From Pseudomonas gingeri (GTDB taxonomy: Bacteria > Pseudomonadota > Gammaproteobacteria > Pseudomonadales > Pseudomonadaceae), in assembly GCF_013385425.1 (NCBI RefSeq), contig NZ_JACAQA010000011.1, positions 62,001 through 126,000 of the forward strand: DNA of 64,000 nucleotides. Reading direction: 5' to 3'. Shown piece by piece: positions 16,380 through 24,645 of the stretch (the first letter of the stretch is position 1; every line of letters starts with the position of its first letter). The notes under the pieces are model-generated. The model ran no database searches. It saw only the letters and a program-made list of their open reading frames with translations, and had not been told where the DNA came from. Both the position numbers and the translations under genes were made by a program.

Positions 16380-17723
16380 ATGTTCGATCCAGTCAGCGAG
16401 CCGTTTTTTCGGCTGGATGTAGCGGGCTTGTCCCATCCCCTGATTGTCACGGCCTTTAGCGGCGTGGAGGCGATCGACGAACTGTTTGCCTTCGAGCTGG
16501 ATGTTCTCGACGAGGAAGGCGAACTGGACCTGGCCGGGTTGATGTACCGCAGTTGCTACCTGGCGCTGGGGACTGAAAACGCCGGGTTTCACGGGCAGAT
16601 ACAGGGCGTCAACCTGACGCTCCGGGGGTTGCCGCGGGGCCATTGTCGCCTGTCCCTGGGGCCGCGCCTGGGTTGCCTGGCGCAGCGTGTGAGCCGGCGT
16701 CTGTTCCAGCACTGCTCGGTTCCGGCGATCATCGCCCGGGTGCTTGAGGAGCATGGCCTGGGCGACGATGTCGTGCGTTTCTCGCTCAAGGGCCACTATG
16801 CCCGGCGTGCCTATTGCGTGCAGTACGAAGAGTCGAACCTGGCATTTGTGCAGCGGCTCTGCGCGGAAGAGGGCATCCACTATCATTTCCAGCACAGCCG
16901 GGACCTGCACTTGCTGGTCTTTGCCGATCACCAGGGGGCGTTTCGGCGTACCCCGCGGGCGCGCTTCGCCCATGAGACGGGTCCGGGCGTGCTGGATTTT
17001 TTCGTCACGCTGGCCGATGGCAGTCGTCGGCGTGGCGGCCGTGGGGCCCAGGTGGCGGAGGGCGAAAGCGATCTGCCCGGTCTGGCCAGTGGCGCGTATC
17101 TGCCCGTTTCCGGCCACCCTTGCGCGGCGTGGAACCGGTTGTGGCTGGTCACCCGGCTTCGCCACCGTGGCGACAGCCTGCCCGGTGGGGCCGCGGACGG
17201 CGGGCCTCGGCTGCGTTATGGCAATGCCTTTGCGGCGACTTCCTGGGAGGTGGCGTTTCGTTCCTGGCGGCGCTGGCCCAGCCCGGTGTTATCGGGGCTG
17301 TTCCGGGCTCAGGTGGTCGACGCCGACGAGCAGGGGACCTTTCGCGACCAAGCAGGACGGGTGGCGGTGTGCATCGACGCCTTTTCCCAGGGCTGCGCTG
17401 CGCCAGCGGTGCCTTGCTGGCTGCCGTTGGCTCGCTCTCTGCAATATGAGTGCGAAGAGCTGACCGTGGGGACGGCGGTGTGGGTGCGTTTTCAGGACGG
17501 CGATGCGCAAGCGCCGCGAATTGTCATGCGTGGCGATGTCCAGTTGCCGAGGCCGCTGCCCGCTGGCGCGCAACGTCTGCACCGGGACCCGATTCTCGAA
17601 TCTCTGCACGCCGGTTATCCGCTGGTGCTGTTGTGTGGGCAACCCATGGGCGGCGGCGAGCGTCACTGCGCGGTGCGGGATTGCGTCTGTCGGGGCGCAC
17701 TCCCGCGAAGGGGCCTGCCATGA
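16380..17723 (+). CDS. Short type VI secretion spike protein, VgrG/TssI family
   Basis: 447 residues. The N-terminal gp27-like part contains FSGVEAIDELFAFELDVL, GFHGQIQGV, a Cys-rich middle and QYEESNLAFVQRLCAEEG. The gp5-like OB fold is near 320-390 (VDADEQGTFRDQAGRVAV, VPCWLPLA). The chain ends soon after it: there is no repetitive beta-helix needle or C-terminal effector domain, only a 45-residue tail with four cysteines (CGQPMGGGERHCAVRDCVC). Usual VgrGs are 600 residues or more. ATG at 16380 follows AGGAAAG. The stop overlaps the DUF4123 start (ATGA). No other T6SS gene adjoins the pair. Confidence 0.83.
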   Translation: MFDPVSEPFFRLDVAGLSHPLIVTAFSGVEAIDELFAFELDVLDEEGELDLAGLMYRSCYLALGTENAGFHGQIQGVNLTLRGLPRGHCRLSLGPRLGCLAQRVSRRLFQHCSVPAIIARVLEEHGLGDDVVRFSLKGHYARRAYCVQYEESNLAFVQRLCAEEGIHYHFQHSRDLHLLVFADHQGAFRRTPRARFAHETGPGVLDFFVTLADGSRRRGGRGAQVAEGESDLPGLASGAYLPVSGHPCAAWNRLWLVTRLRHRGDSLPGGAADGGPRLRYGNAFAATSWEVAFRSWRRWPSPVLSGLFRAQVVDADEQGTFRDQAGRVAVCIDAFSQGCAAPAVPCWLPLARSLQYECEELTVGTAVWVRFQDGDAQAPRIVMRGDVQLPRPLPAGAQRLHRDPILESLHAGYPLVLLCGQPMGGGERHCAVRDCVCRGALPRRGLP

Positions 17724-18508
17724 AGGCGACGGACGATTGCAGCCAGTGGTTGCTGCTGGATGTGCCCGGTGCGCCGGAGGTGCTCGAGGCGCTGAAGGAA
17801 GGTTACGCGCACTATCTGGCTTACAACCTGTTTGAGGGCTCGCCGTTTCAGGGCCAGGGCGAAGTCGCCCCGCGCCTGCTGCAACTGGCCGAAGGTTGCC
17901 CGTTGAGCCGCCTCAGCCAGGCCAACCCGAGTCTCTGGCCCGGTTTGTTCCTGCACACCCGGGCGCCGGTGCAGGCGTTGCTGACCCACCTGCGACAGAT
18001 ACTGGTGGTGGGTTTCGACGAACAGCATCGGGGCTTGCTCAGCTACTACAACCCGCAGACCGCCAGCTATTTCTTCGACTCATCGGACCCGCGCGAACTG
18101 AGCGGCTGGCTCGGCCCCATCCGCTGTCTGTACTGGTATGGTGGGACCTGGGCGGACCGGGCCATTGGCGGCGTCGGCTGGCAGCAACTGTTCAACCCCG
18201 GGCTCGAGGTGGCCGATCTCGGTGCGCCACCGGTCCTGAGCAGCCACCAGCAGCGCCGCCTGCAGACCTGCCTGCTGGAGCGCCACGCCTACCAGTGGAG
18301 CCGCTGTAGCGGACATGAATACGACCGGACCTGGTGTCACATGCAGGAGGGCATCGCCCAGGGCTTTCGCGAGTACGGCCTGCTCGATGGCTGGCTACAT
18401 CTGCGTGCGGAGTATCCGGCGGCGTCCGTTCCGGCCGGCCTGGCGGGAGACTCTCCCGGCGAGCGCCTGGAAAACCTGCGCCAGGTCTGGAGCAGTAGCC
18501 CTGATTGA
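17720..18508 (+). CDS. DUF4123 domain protein, T6SS adaptor/chaperone (Tap/Tec-like)
   Basis: 262 residues. The DUF4123 fold is indicated by WLLLDVPGAPEVLEALKE at the N-terminus, CPLSRLSQANPSLWPGLFL and LRQILVVGFDEQHRGLLSYYNPQTA, then FFDSSDPRELSGWLGP. Family members load a specific effector onto the VgrG tip and normally lie between vgrG and that effector. Here the gene overlaps vgrG by 4 bp but is followed by an unrelated MATE gene on the other strand, so its client is not in sight. Family call is good; function is by analogy. Confidence 0.82.
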   Translation: MKATDDCSQWLLLDVPGAPEVLEALKEGYAHYLAYNLFEGSPFQGQGEVAPRLLQLAEGCPLSRLSQANPSLWPGLFLHTRAPVQALLTHLRQILVVGFDEQHRGLLSYYNPQTASYFFDSSDPRELSGWLGPIRCLYWYGGTWADRAIGGVGWQQLFNPGLEVADLGAPPVLSSHQQRRLQTCLLERHAYQWSRCSGHEYDRTWCHMQEGIAQGFREYGLLDGWLHLRAEYPAASVPAGLAGDSPGERLENLRQVWSSSPD

Positions 18509-18522
18509 GCCTAGGGTGTGGC

Positions 18523-19872
18523 TCAGTGCGCGGCCTGGCCGAACCAGCCGTCGTTGCGCCGCAGTTTCACGGCGTAGAGCCCCAGGGTCAGGCTGCGCAG
18601 GGCCATGAACAGCAGGAAACTTATCCACAGGCCGTGATTGCCAAAGCGGCTCAGGAACCAGGCACAGGGCAGACTGAGGAGCACGCTGAGCAGCATGCTG
18701 TCGCGCATCTCCCGGGCGCGGGTGGCACCAATGAACAGGCCGTCGAGCAGGTAGCTCCAGACCGCGATCAGTGGCAACAGCGCCAGGTAAGGCAGGTAGC
18801 CGAAGGCAATCTCGCGCACGCTGGGGATATCGGTCTGCAGGCTGACGAACAGGTGCCCGCCGAGCAGGAACAGCAATGCGAAGCCCAGGCTCGCCAGCAG
18901 CGACCAACCGGCCGCGACCACCAGGGAACGCCGCAGGGTATCGCGATCACGGGCACCGATGGCATGACCACAGAGCGCCTCCACGGCGTGGGCGAGGCCG
19001 TCCAGGGCGTGGGCGGTGAGCAGCAAGCCGTTGAGCAGCAGTGCGTTGGCCGCGACGGTGGCATCGCCCAGGCGTGCGCCCTGGACGGTGATCAAGAAAA
19101 ACACCGATTGCAGCGCCATGCTGCGAATGAAGATATCGCGGTTCACCGTCAGCAACGGGCGCCAGCTCTGCCAGCGCCGCAGTGCCGCCCAGGCGATCTG
19201 CCCGGGGTAGGCGCGCAGGGCCTTGCCGGTCAGGCTCAGGCCGAGCAGGGCGCCGGTCCATTCGGCGATCACCGAGGCCCGGGCCGAACCGACCACGCCC
19301 CAGTCCAGCCCGAGGACGAACCACAGGTTCAGGGCAATATTCACCAGGTTGGTGGTCAGCAAAATGGCCAGTGGTGCGCGGGCGTTCTGGGTGCCGAGGA
19401 ACCAGCCGACCAGGGCATAGCTGGCCAGCGCCGCCGGCAGCCCGAAGAGCCGGATGTGGAAGAAGTCCAGGGTCAATTCGTGCAATTCGGGCGAGGGTTG
19501 CATGAAGGTCAGCGCCAGTTGGCTGAACGGCACGGCGATCGCCCCCAGGAACAGCGCCAGCACCAGGCTCAGCAGCAAACCTTGGACGAGCACCTGGCGC
19601 AAGGCCGCGCCGTCTCCTCGTCCGGCGGCCTGGGCGGCAAAACCGGTGGAGCCCATACGCAGGAAGCCCATGGCCCAGGCGAGAAAGATATACAGGCTGG
19701 CGCCGACCGCCACCGCACCGAGCTGGTGGGCGTGGGGCAGGTGGCCGATCACGCTGCTGTCGACCAGCGCCACCAGGGGCACGGAAATATTCGACAGGAT
19801 CATGGGTGCGGCGAGTGCCCAGACCCGGCGGTGGGTCGGGCGGTCTCGCCAGTCAGCGATCAGGGGGGACAT
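18523..19872 (-). CDS. MATE family efflux transporter, DinF-like
   Basis: 449 residues, 12 predicted transmembrane helices, inner membrane. WALAAPMILSNISVPLVALVDSSVIGHLP at the start is the typical first MATE repeat; the second repeat contains GLAHAVEALCGHAIGARD. MATE proteins export cationic compounds with Na+ or H+. The DinF subgroup is suggested by the N-terminal pattern, but substrate is unknown. It is convergent with the vgrG-tap pair, with 14 bp between stops and no evident terminator. Confidence 0.88.
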   Translation of the reverse strand: MSPLIADWRDRPTHRRVWALAAPMILSNISVPLVALVDSSVIGHLPHAHQLGAVAVGASLYIFLAWAMGFLRMGSTGFAAQAAGRGDGAALRQVLVQGLLLSLVLALFLGAIAVPFSQLALTFMQPSPELHELTLDFFHIRLFGLPAALASYALVGWFLGTQNARAPLAILLTTNLVNIALNLWFVLGLDWGVVGSARASVIAEWTGALLGLSLTGKALRAYPGQIAWAALRRWQSWRPLLTVNRDIFIRSMALQSVFFLITVQGARLGDATVAANALLLNGLLLTAHALDGLAHAVEALCGHAIGARDRDTLRRSLVVAAGWSLLASLGFALLFLLGGHLFVSLQTDIPSVREIAFGYLPYLALLPLIAVWSYLLDGLFIGATRAREMRDSMLLSVLLSLPCAWFLSRFGNHGLWISFLLFMALRSLTLGLYAVKLRRNDGWFGQAAH

Positions 19873-19905
19873 GCGGGCTCCTTGAAAGAGCGGGCATTGT
19901 AGCGA

Positions 19906-20199
19906 TTAGTGGACCACCCAGCTCAACAGCCAGAGCCCGAGCACCAGCCAGATGATGCCGAGGATGATCGAGGCCCGCATAAAGGCGCGGACCGCCGAGT
20001 AGAGCAGCATCAGGCCGAGGATCAGGATCAGGATGCTGAAGAACGAGGGGCTCATGCCCAGGGAGCGGGCGAAGCCGTCGATAAAGTTGCCGCCGGCATG
20101 GGTCAACGCGTGGAAGAAGCCGCTGAGGCCATCAATGATAAAACGAATCACCGAGCCTAGCGCCTGGCCCAGCCATTCAAAAAAACTTTCTACCTGCAT
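19906..20199 (-). CDS. Small membrane protein of unknown function
   Basis: 97 residues. The first half is amphipathic (VESFFEWLGQALGSVIRFII), and two hydrophobic helices fill about residues 52-95 (FFSILILILGLMLLYSAV and IILGIIWLVLGLWLLSWVV). AGGGG precedes the ATG. It ends 34 bp upstream of the MATE gene on the same strand. No recognised domain. Coding status is supported by the membrane pattern and ribosome site. Confidence 0.7.
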   Translation of the reverse strand: MQVESFFEWLGQALGSVIRFIIDGLSGFFHALTHAGGNFIDGFARSLGMSPSFFSILILILGLMLLYSAVRAFMRASIILGIIWLVLGLWLLSWVVH

Positions 20200-20288
20200 A
20201 GCTACCCCTGATGAATATGCCGACTGATGCGCCGCACTCGCAGGGAGCAGGTTTTACAGGCCCCGCCTGAGGTTGTCCAGACGGTGCA

Positions 20289-20705
20289 TCAAGAGGGGTT
20301 GACCAGATGCATCCTGGGCTGTGGAAACAGGTTGTTGAGGGTTTCCAGCAAGCGCACGTGATAGATGGGCTTACGGAACAGGTCCAGCACCTGGAGCCTG
20401 AGCATATCGCTGACATCGTCCATGTCGGCGTGGCCGGACGTGACGATGACGGGCAGGTGCTGGCGCGAGGTGTGTTCACGCAGACGTTTGATCAGCGACA
20501 TGCCGCTTTCTTCCGGCATGCGCAGGTCGGTGATCACCAGGGCGATATCCGGATGATGGGTCAGGTGCGAGAGCGCCAGCTTGACGGAGGTGGCGGTGAA
20601 GCAGCAAAAGCCTTCGCCCTCCAGCAATTCGGCCAGTTCGAGCAGGGCGTCCTCTTCGTCGTCCACTAGAAGGAGCTGTTGCCGTGGGGGGGAAGAGGCG
20701 TTCAT
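20289..20705 (-). CDS. Stand-alone response regulator receiver protein
   Basis: 138 residues, a single CheY-like receiver. LLLVDDEEDALLELAELL holds the acidic pocket, LVITDLRMPEESGMSLIKRL the phospho-acceptor Asp, VIVTSGHADMDDV the Thr/Ser switch, and FRKPIYHVRLLETLNNLF the conserved Lys. There is no output domain. It lies 71 bp downstream of flp on the same strand, so it may be transcribed with the pilin gene. PprA, about 10 kb away, is a plausible but unproven kinase partner. Confidence 0.87.
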   Translation of the reverse strand: MNASSPPRQQLLLVDDEEDALLELAELLEGEGFCCFTATSVKLALSHLTHHPDIALVITDLRMPEESGMSLIKRLREHTSRQHLPVIVTSGHADMDDVSDMLRLQVLDLFRKPIYHVRLLETLNNLFPQPRMHLVNPS

Positions 20706-20776
20706 GGGACCATACCTGTCGTTGAGTCGTCTTGAAACTCTAGCTCCCTATTAGAGACTCTGGAGGGGGAAGTTCG

Positions 20777-20968
20777 TCAAGTCCCTATACCGGTTTGAAT
20801 TGCGGTGAAGATCGACTTCACCTTGGTGCTGATAGGGTCCATGAAAATCCCGATCACCGCCGCCACCATGGCCGCGACAATCGCGTATTCGATACCCGAG
20901 GCGGCTTCTTTGTCTTCGGCAAACAACTGGGCTTTTATGAACAGCCTGAGGACGATATTCAGCAACAT
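20777..20968 (-). CDS. flp: Flp type IVb major pilin
   Basis: 63-residue prepilin, subunit of the Tad pilus. A short positively charged leader (MLLNIVLRLFIKAQLFAEDK) is followed by the IEYA motif and hydrophobic helix IEYAIVAAMVAAVIGIF. AGGAGAAGCCAG precedes ATG at 20968, which fixes the start. By alignment with the G/xxxxEY rule, residue -1 is Ala, not the usual Gly (EA/ASGIEY). Divergent from rcpC. The family assignment is firm from motif, size and context. Confidence 0.92.
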   Translation of the reverse strand: MLLNIVLRLFIKAQLFAEDKEAASGIEYAIVAAMVAAVIGIFMDPISTKVKSIFTAIQTGIGT

Positions 20969-21273
20969 CTGGCTTCTCCTTGCGCCCGAAAAGCGCTGTG
21001 CAGCGGTCGTGCGGCGTGATTTGCCTACCTTCAAAGCATTGTCAACAAAACCGCCCTCTACAACTGTAAGAACGGATTAATCACAAAGAATTAGTTTTTG
21101 GCCTGGCGTTGAACGCTCAGAATTTATCCATCCGAACGAGGGGATATTTGGCGCTCGGTAATGGCGTTTTGTCCTAGCTGCGCTACCGTCCAATAGCGAA
21201 ATAGTTGATGTTCATCGCTGCCTGATTGCGAATGGGTCATGGCCTCGGGTCTGGCAGGAAAGGGAGAGCCGTC
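20969..21273. promoter_or_regulatory. Divergent flp / rcpC control region
   Basis: 305 bp containing, by position, the promoters for flp (leftward) and the rcpC-tadD run (rightward). In P. aeruginosa the regulator PprB activates this locus. The part near 21050-21110 is comparatively AT-rich (ggattaatcacaaagaatta). I could not identify a defined PprB site by eye, and no small gene is visible. Confidence 0.55.
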
Positions 21274-22212
21274 GTGAACAGTCGCGTTACCATAGGGTTG
21301 GCCGCCCTGTTTTTGGTCGCAGCCATTGTGGTCGGTTACTGGGGGTTGAGGCTGAGTCGTCAGCCGGTCCCCGTGGCGCCTGCCGATGCAGCGGTAGTCG
21401 CGCCTGTGGAAAAAAACGCGGGGGGGGCCGAGGACGCGCTGCGCCAGCCGGTGGTGGTGTTGGCCCACGATGTTCCCCCTTTTGTGCCCCTGACGGCGGC
21501 CGATCTCACCGTCGAGCGGCTGCGTACCGCGCCGGCCGGCAGTCTGAGCTCGCTGCAACAAGCCATGGACCGCATACCCTGGCGGCCCTTGAAGGCCGGC
21601 ACCTGGCTCAGCGACGAGAGTTTCGAGGCCGGCGGCCCCCTGGCGCGGATGATCCGTCCCGATGAGCGCGCCCTGGCGGTGGCGGTGGATGAGGTCATCG
21701 GCGTCGGCGGTCAGTTGACCCCGGGGGATTACGTCGATGTGCTGCTGTTCCTGCGCCAGGACGCCGGCAACCCGCAGCAGTCGGCCCAGGTGGTGATACC
21801 GGCGATGCGCCTGCTCAGTGTCGGCGACCAACTCGGGCTGACCAACGATGGTTTGCCGGCCACGCCGTCGTCCGCTGCCGACGAACGCCTGCACCACTCC
21901 CCGAGCCCCGGCAACGCCCGTACGGTGGTGCTGGCCGTGCCGCAAGTGCTGCTCAGCCGCCTGATGCTTGCCACCCAGGTCGGTACGTTGCGCCTGGCGG
22001 TGCGTAGCGCCGACGAGCATCTGCTGCCGCGCTACTGGGCCGGAGAGAGCGCCGCCGCCAGCGTCGAAAGCACCAATCACAGCCTGTTCCAGTTCAACCA
22101 GTTGGCCCTGGCTGGTGTGCCCAGGGCCCAGGCAACGGCGGCTCCCGGTGCGGCGAAAAGCCGGGGCGTCGAAGTGATCCGCGGTAATCAAGTCAGCCAA
22201 CAAACGCCCTGA
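21274..22212 (+). CDS. rcpC: Flp pilus assembly protein RcpC/CpaB
   Basis: 312 residues. One N-terminal transmembrane helix (about 5-26, IGLAALFLVAAIVVGYWGL), then an SAF/CpaB domain (VVVLAHDVPPFVPLTAADLT) and the RcpC region (ALAVAVDEVIGVGGQLTPGD then YVDVLL). It associates with the outer-membrane secretin of the Tad machine. GTG at 21274 is preferred because AGGAAAGGGAG lies just upstream; an ATG at 21226 lacks this. First gene of the rightward tad operon. Confidence 0.9.
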   Translation: MNSRVTIGLAALFLVAAIVVGYWGLRLSRQPVPVAPADAAVVAPVEKNAGGAEDALRQPVVVLAHDVPPFVPLTAADLTVERLRTAPAGSLSSLQQAMDRIPWRPLKAGTWLSDESFEAGGPLARMIRPDERALAVAVDEVIGVGGQLTPGDYVDVLLFLRQDAGNPQQSAQVVIPAMRLLSVGDQLGLTNDGLPATPSSAADERLHHSPSPGNARTVVLAVPQVLLSRLMLATQVGTLRLAVRSADEHLLPRYWAGESAAASVESTNHSLFQFNQLALAGVPRAQATAAPGAAKSRGVEVIRGNQVSQQTP

Positions 22213-22234
22213 TCTGTCAGCAAGGAAGTCGCGG

Positions 22235-23461
22235 ATGAGCCGATGTGTGCCGAGATTCAAACCCATGATCGGGGCCCTGCTAGTGGGGAGCTTGGGCTGG
22301 AATGTCGCCCTGGCGGCGTCGAGCGGTTGTGCCGGCCTGGGCCCGTTGCCCGCGGTGCTGGAAGTCGGTGAAGGCCTGCAACAGGAACTGCGCTCGCCAG
22401 TCGCGATCACCCGCCTGGCGGTGGGCGATGCGAAAATCGCCGATGTGCACCCCAACGGCAACAATGCGTTCCTGCTCACCGGCATGGCCCCCGGCGCCAC
22501 CAGCCTGATGGTCTGGACCGCCTGCGCCAGCGAGCCGCGCCAGAGCATGGTGTTCGTCCAGGGCAAGGCCACGGCGAGCTTGACCGCGACATCCTTGTCG
22601 CCCTCGATGGACCCGTCCCTGCCGATCCAGGTGCAGACCGATATTCGTTTTGTCGAAGTCAATCGGACCAAGCTCAAGGAGGCGGGGACAGCGATTTTTG
22701 GTCAGGGTGGCAACTACCTGTTCGGCTCCCCGGGCACGGTACTGACCAATGCCAGCACCGGCGCGGTCTCCGGTGGACTGTCACCGGACAACACCAGCTT
22801 CAACATCGGTTTCGGCGGCGGGCGAGTCAAGGCCTTGATCAATGCCCTGGAAGGCAGCGGCTTCGCCTACACCCTGGCGCGTCCGAGCCTGGTGGCCTTG
22901 AGCGGGCAGAGCGCGAGTTTCCTCGCCGGCGGCGAGATCCCGATTCCGGTGCCGAGTTCTGGCAGCAACACTGTCTCGATCGAGTACAAGGAGTTCGGTA
23001 TTCGCCTGACCCTGACCCCGACGGTGATCGCTCGCAACCGTATCGCCCTGAAAGTGGCGCCCGAGGTCAGTGCGCTGGACTACAGCAACGCCGTGACCAT
23101 TTCCGGTACGCCGGTACCCGCATTGACGATCCGCCGCACCGACACCAGCATTTCCCTGGCCGATGGCGAGAGTTTTGTCATCAGCGGCCTGATCAGCACC
23201 AGCAACAGTTCGCAGATCAACAAGCTGCCGGGCCTGGGCGACATTCCAGTGCTGGGGGCGTTTTTTCGCAACTCGAGCATGAAGCGCGAGGAGCAGGAGC
23301 TGTTGATGATCGTCACGCCGCACCTGGTCCAGCCCCTGGCGGCGGATGCCCGGTTGCCCAGCCTGCCGGGGGAAAAATTGCGCGAATACGATCCGAACTG
23401 GTTCCGCCTGTTCTTCCTCGATAACGGCAACTACGATCGCCGCAGCGGGTTATCAAAATGA
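22235..23461 (+). CDS. rcpA: Tad pilus outer-membrane secretin RcpA/CpaC
   Basis: 408 residues. Signal sequence (MIGALLVGSLGWNVALA near residues 11-27), N-terminal short domain (LEVGEGLQQELRSPVAITRL, VGDAKIADVHPNGNNAFLLT) and C-terminal secretin domain (GFAYTLARPSLVALSGQSA, FLAGGEIPIPVPSSG, EYKEFGIRLTLTPTVIARNR, GLGDIPVLGAFFR). It forms the channel for the Flp pilus. AAGGAAG precedes the ATG. The stop overlaps the tadZ start by 4 bp (ATGA). Confidence 0.93.
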   Translation: MSRCVPRFKPMIGALLVGSLGWNVALAASSGCAGLGPLPAVLEVGEGLQQELRSPVAITRLAVGDAKIADVHPNGNNAFLLTGMAPGATSLMVWTACASEPRQSMVFVQGKATASLTATSLSPSMDPSLPIQVQTDIRFVEVNRTKLKEAGTAIFGQGGNYLFGSPGTVLTNASTGAVSGGLSPDNTSFNIGFGGGRVKALINALEGSGFAYTLARPSLVALSGQSASFLAGGEIPIPVPSSGSNTVSIEYKEFGIRLTLTPTVIARNRIALKVAPEVSALDYSNAVTISGTPVPALTIRRTDTSISLADGESFVISGLISTSNSSQINKLPGLGDIPVLGAFFRNSSMKREEQELLMIVTPHLVQPLAADARLPSLPGEKLREYDPNWFRLFFLDNGNYDRRSGLSK

Positions 23462-24645
23462 GCCAGAGCCTGAGCCAGACCTTTCTGGCAATCACCCGCA
23501 ACAGCACTGATCTGGAGTGGCTGCAGGGCGCGCTGGCGCCCCTGGGGCAGGTGGTCAGCGCCGGCGGCAGCCTCGACGAGTTGCTCTCGCTGGTGGATGT
23601 CACCTTTGCCAGCCTGATCTTTGTCGGCCTGGACCGGGAAAGCCTGGTGGCCCAGAGCGCCTTGATCGAAGGGGTACTGGAAGCCAAGCCGATGCTGGCG
23701 ATCGTCGCCCTCGGCGACGGCATGGATAACCAGTTGGTACTCAATGCGATGCGCGCCGGTGCGCGGGATTTTGTTGCCTACGGTTCGCGCTCCAGCGAAG
23801 TGGCCGGCCTGGTGCGGCGTCTGAGTAAACGCCTGCCGGCGGTGACCCCAAGTGCGGAACTGGGTGGTTTCACCGTGTTGTATGGCGCCCAGGGCAATGC
23901 CGAGGGCGCCTTGCTCGCCAGCCATCTGGCGCTGGTGGTGCAGAAGAGCGGCCAGCAGACCCTGTTGCTGGACCTGGGCCTGCCCCGGGGCGACAGCCTG
24001 GCGCTACTGGGCCTGGAAAGTTCGTTCCATTTCGGCGATGCCCTGCGCCATCTGCGCCGCCTCGACGCGACCCTGATGGACAGCGCCTTTACCAGTGCTG
24101 AAGGGGGCCTGCGCATCCTCGCCTACTCCAGCACCGACGAACCCCTCAAACGCACCAGTGCGGCGGAGTTGTACATGCTGCTCAGTGCCCTGCGCCAACA
24201 TTTCCAGTATATCGTCGTCAACCTGGTGGGGCAGCCCGACAGTGAGGCCTTGCGGACCTTTGTCAGCCACTGCGACAAGTTGCTCTGGTATACCGATCAG
24301 AATGTGCTCGATTGCCGGCGCAGCCTCGCGGTGCTCAATCTCTGGCGGGAAAAAGGCATGAAGCTCGATCACGCCCGATTGCTGGTCGACCGCTACCTGC
24401 GCGGTGTTTCGCCCGACTCGGAAACCCTGAGCAAGACGTTCGGCCTGGAAGTGATTGCCGTGCTGCCCTACAACCCGGACGTTCGCCTGAATGCGAAGAA
24501 CCAGGGCCAGACGCTGTTCGAGCTGTCGCCCCGGGAAGCCCTGACCCAGGGCCTGAAAGCCCTCGGCGAACGCCTGGCGAAACGTTCCCAGGGCCTGACC
24601 AAGACCTCCGAAGGCTGGTTCAATCGCCTCTGGGGGCATAAGTAA
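23458..24645 (+). CDS. tadZ: TadZ/CpaE pilus localisation ATPase-like protein
   Basis: 395 residues. An atypical receiver-like N-terminal domain (about 1-125) precedes a ParA/MinD-type domain (about 135-380). In the P-loop position the sequence reads GAQGNAEGALLA, without the Lys residues of a deviant Walker A (KGGxGKT), so ATP binding is doubtful. LLLDLGLPRGDSLALLGL corresponds to the Walker A' region. TadZ proteins place the Tad machine in the cell. Overlaps rcpA and tadA, indicating tight coupling. Confidence 0.88.
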   Translation: MSQSLSQTFLAITRNSTDLEWLQGALAPLGQVVSAGGSLDELLSLVDVTFASLIFVGLDRESLVAQSALIEGVLEAKPMLAIVALGDGMDNQLVLNAMRAGARDFVAYGSRSSEVAGLVRRLSKRLPAVTPSAELGGFTVLYGAQGNAEGALLASHLALVVQKSGQQTLLLDLGLPRGDSLALLGLESSFHFGDALRHLRRLDATLMDSAFTSAEGGLRILAYSSTDEPLKRTSAAELYMLLSALRQHFQYIVVNLVGQPDSEALRTFVSHCDKLLWYTDQNVLDCRRSLAVLNLWREKGMKLDHARLLVDRYLRGVSPDSETLSKTFGLEVIAVLPYNPDVRLNAKNQGQTLFELSPREALTQGLKALGERLAKRSQGLTKTSEGWFNRLWGHK

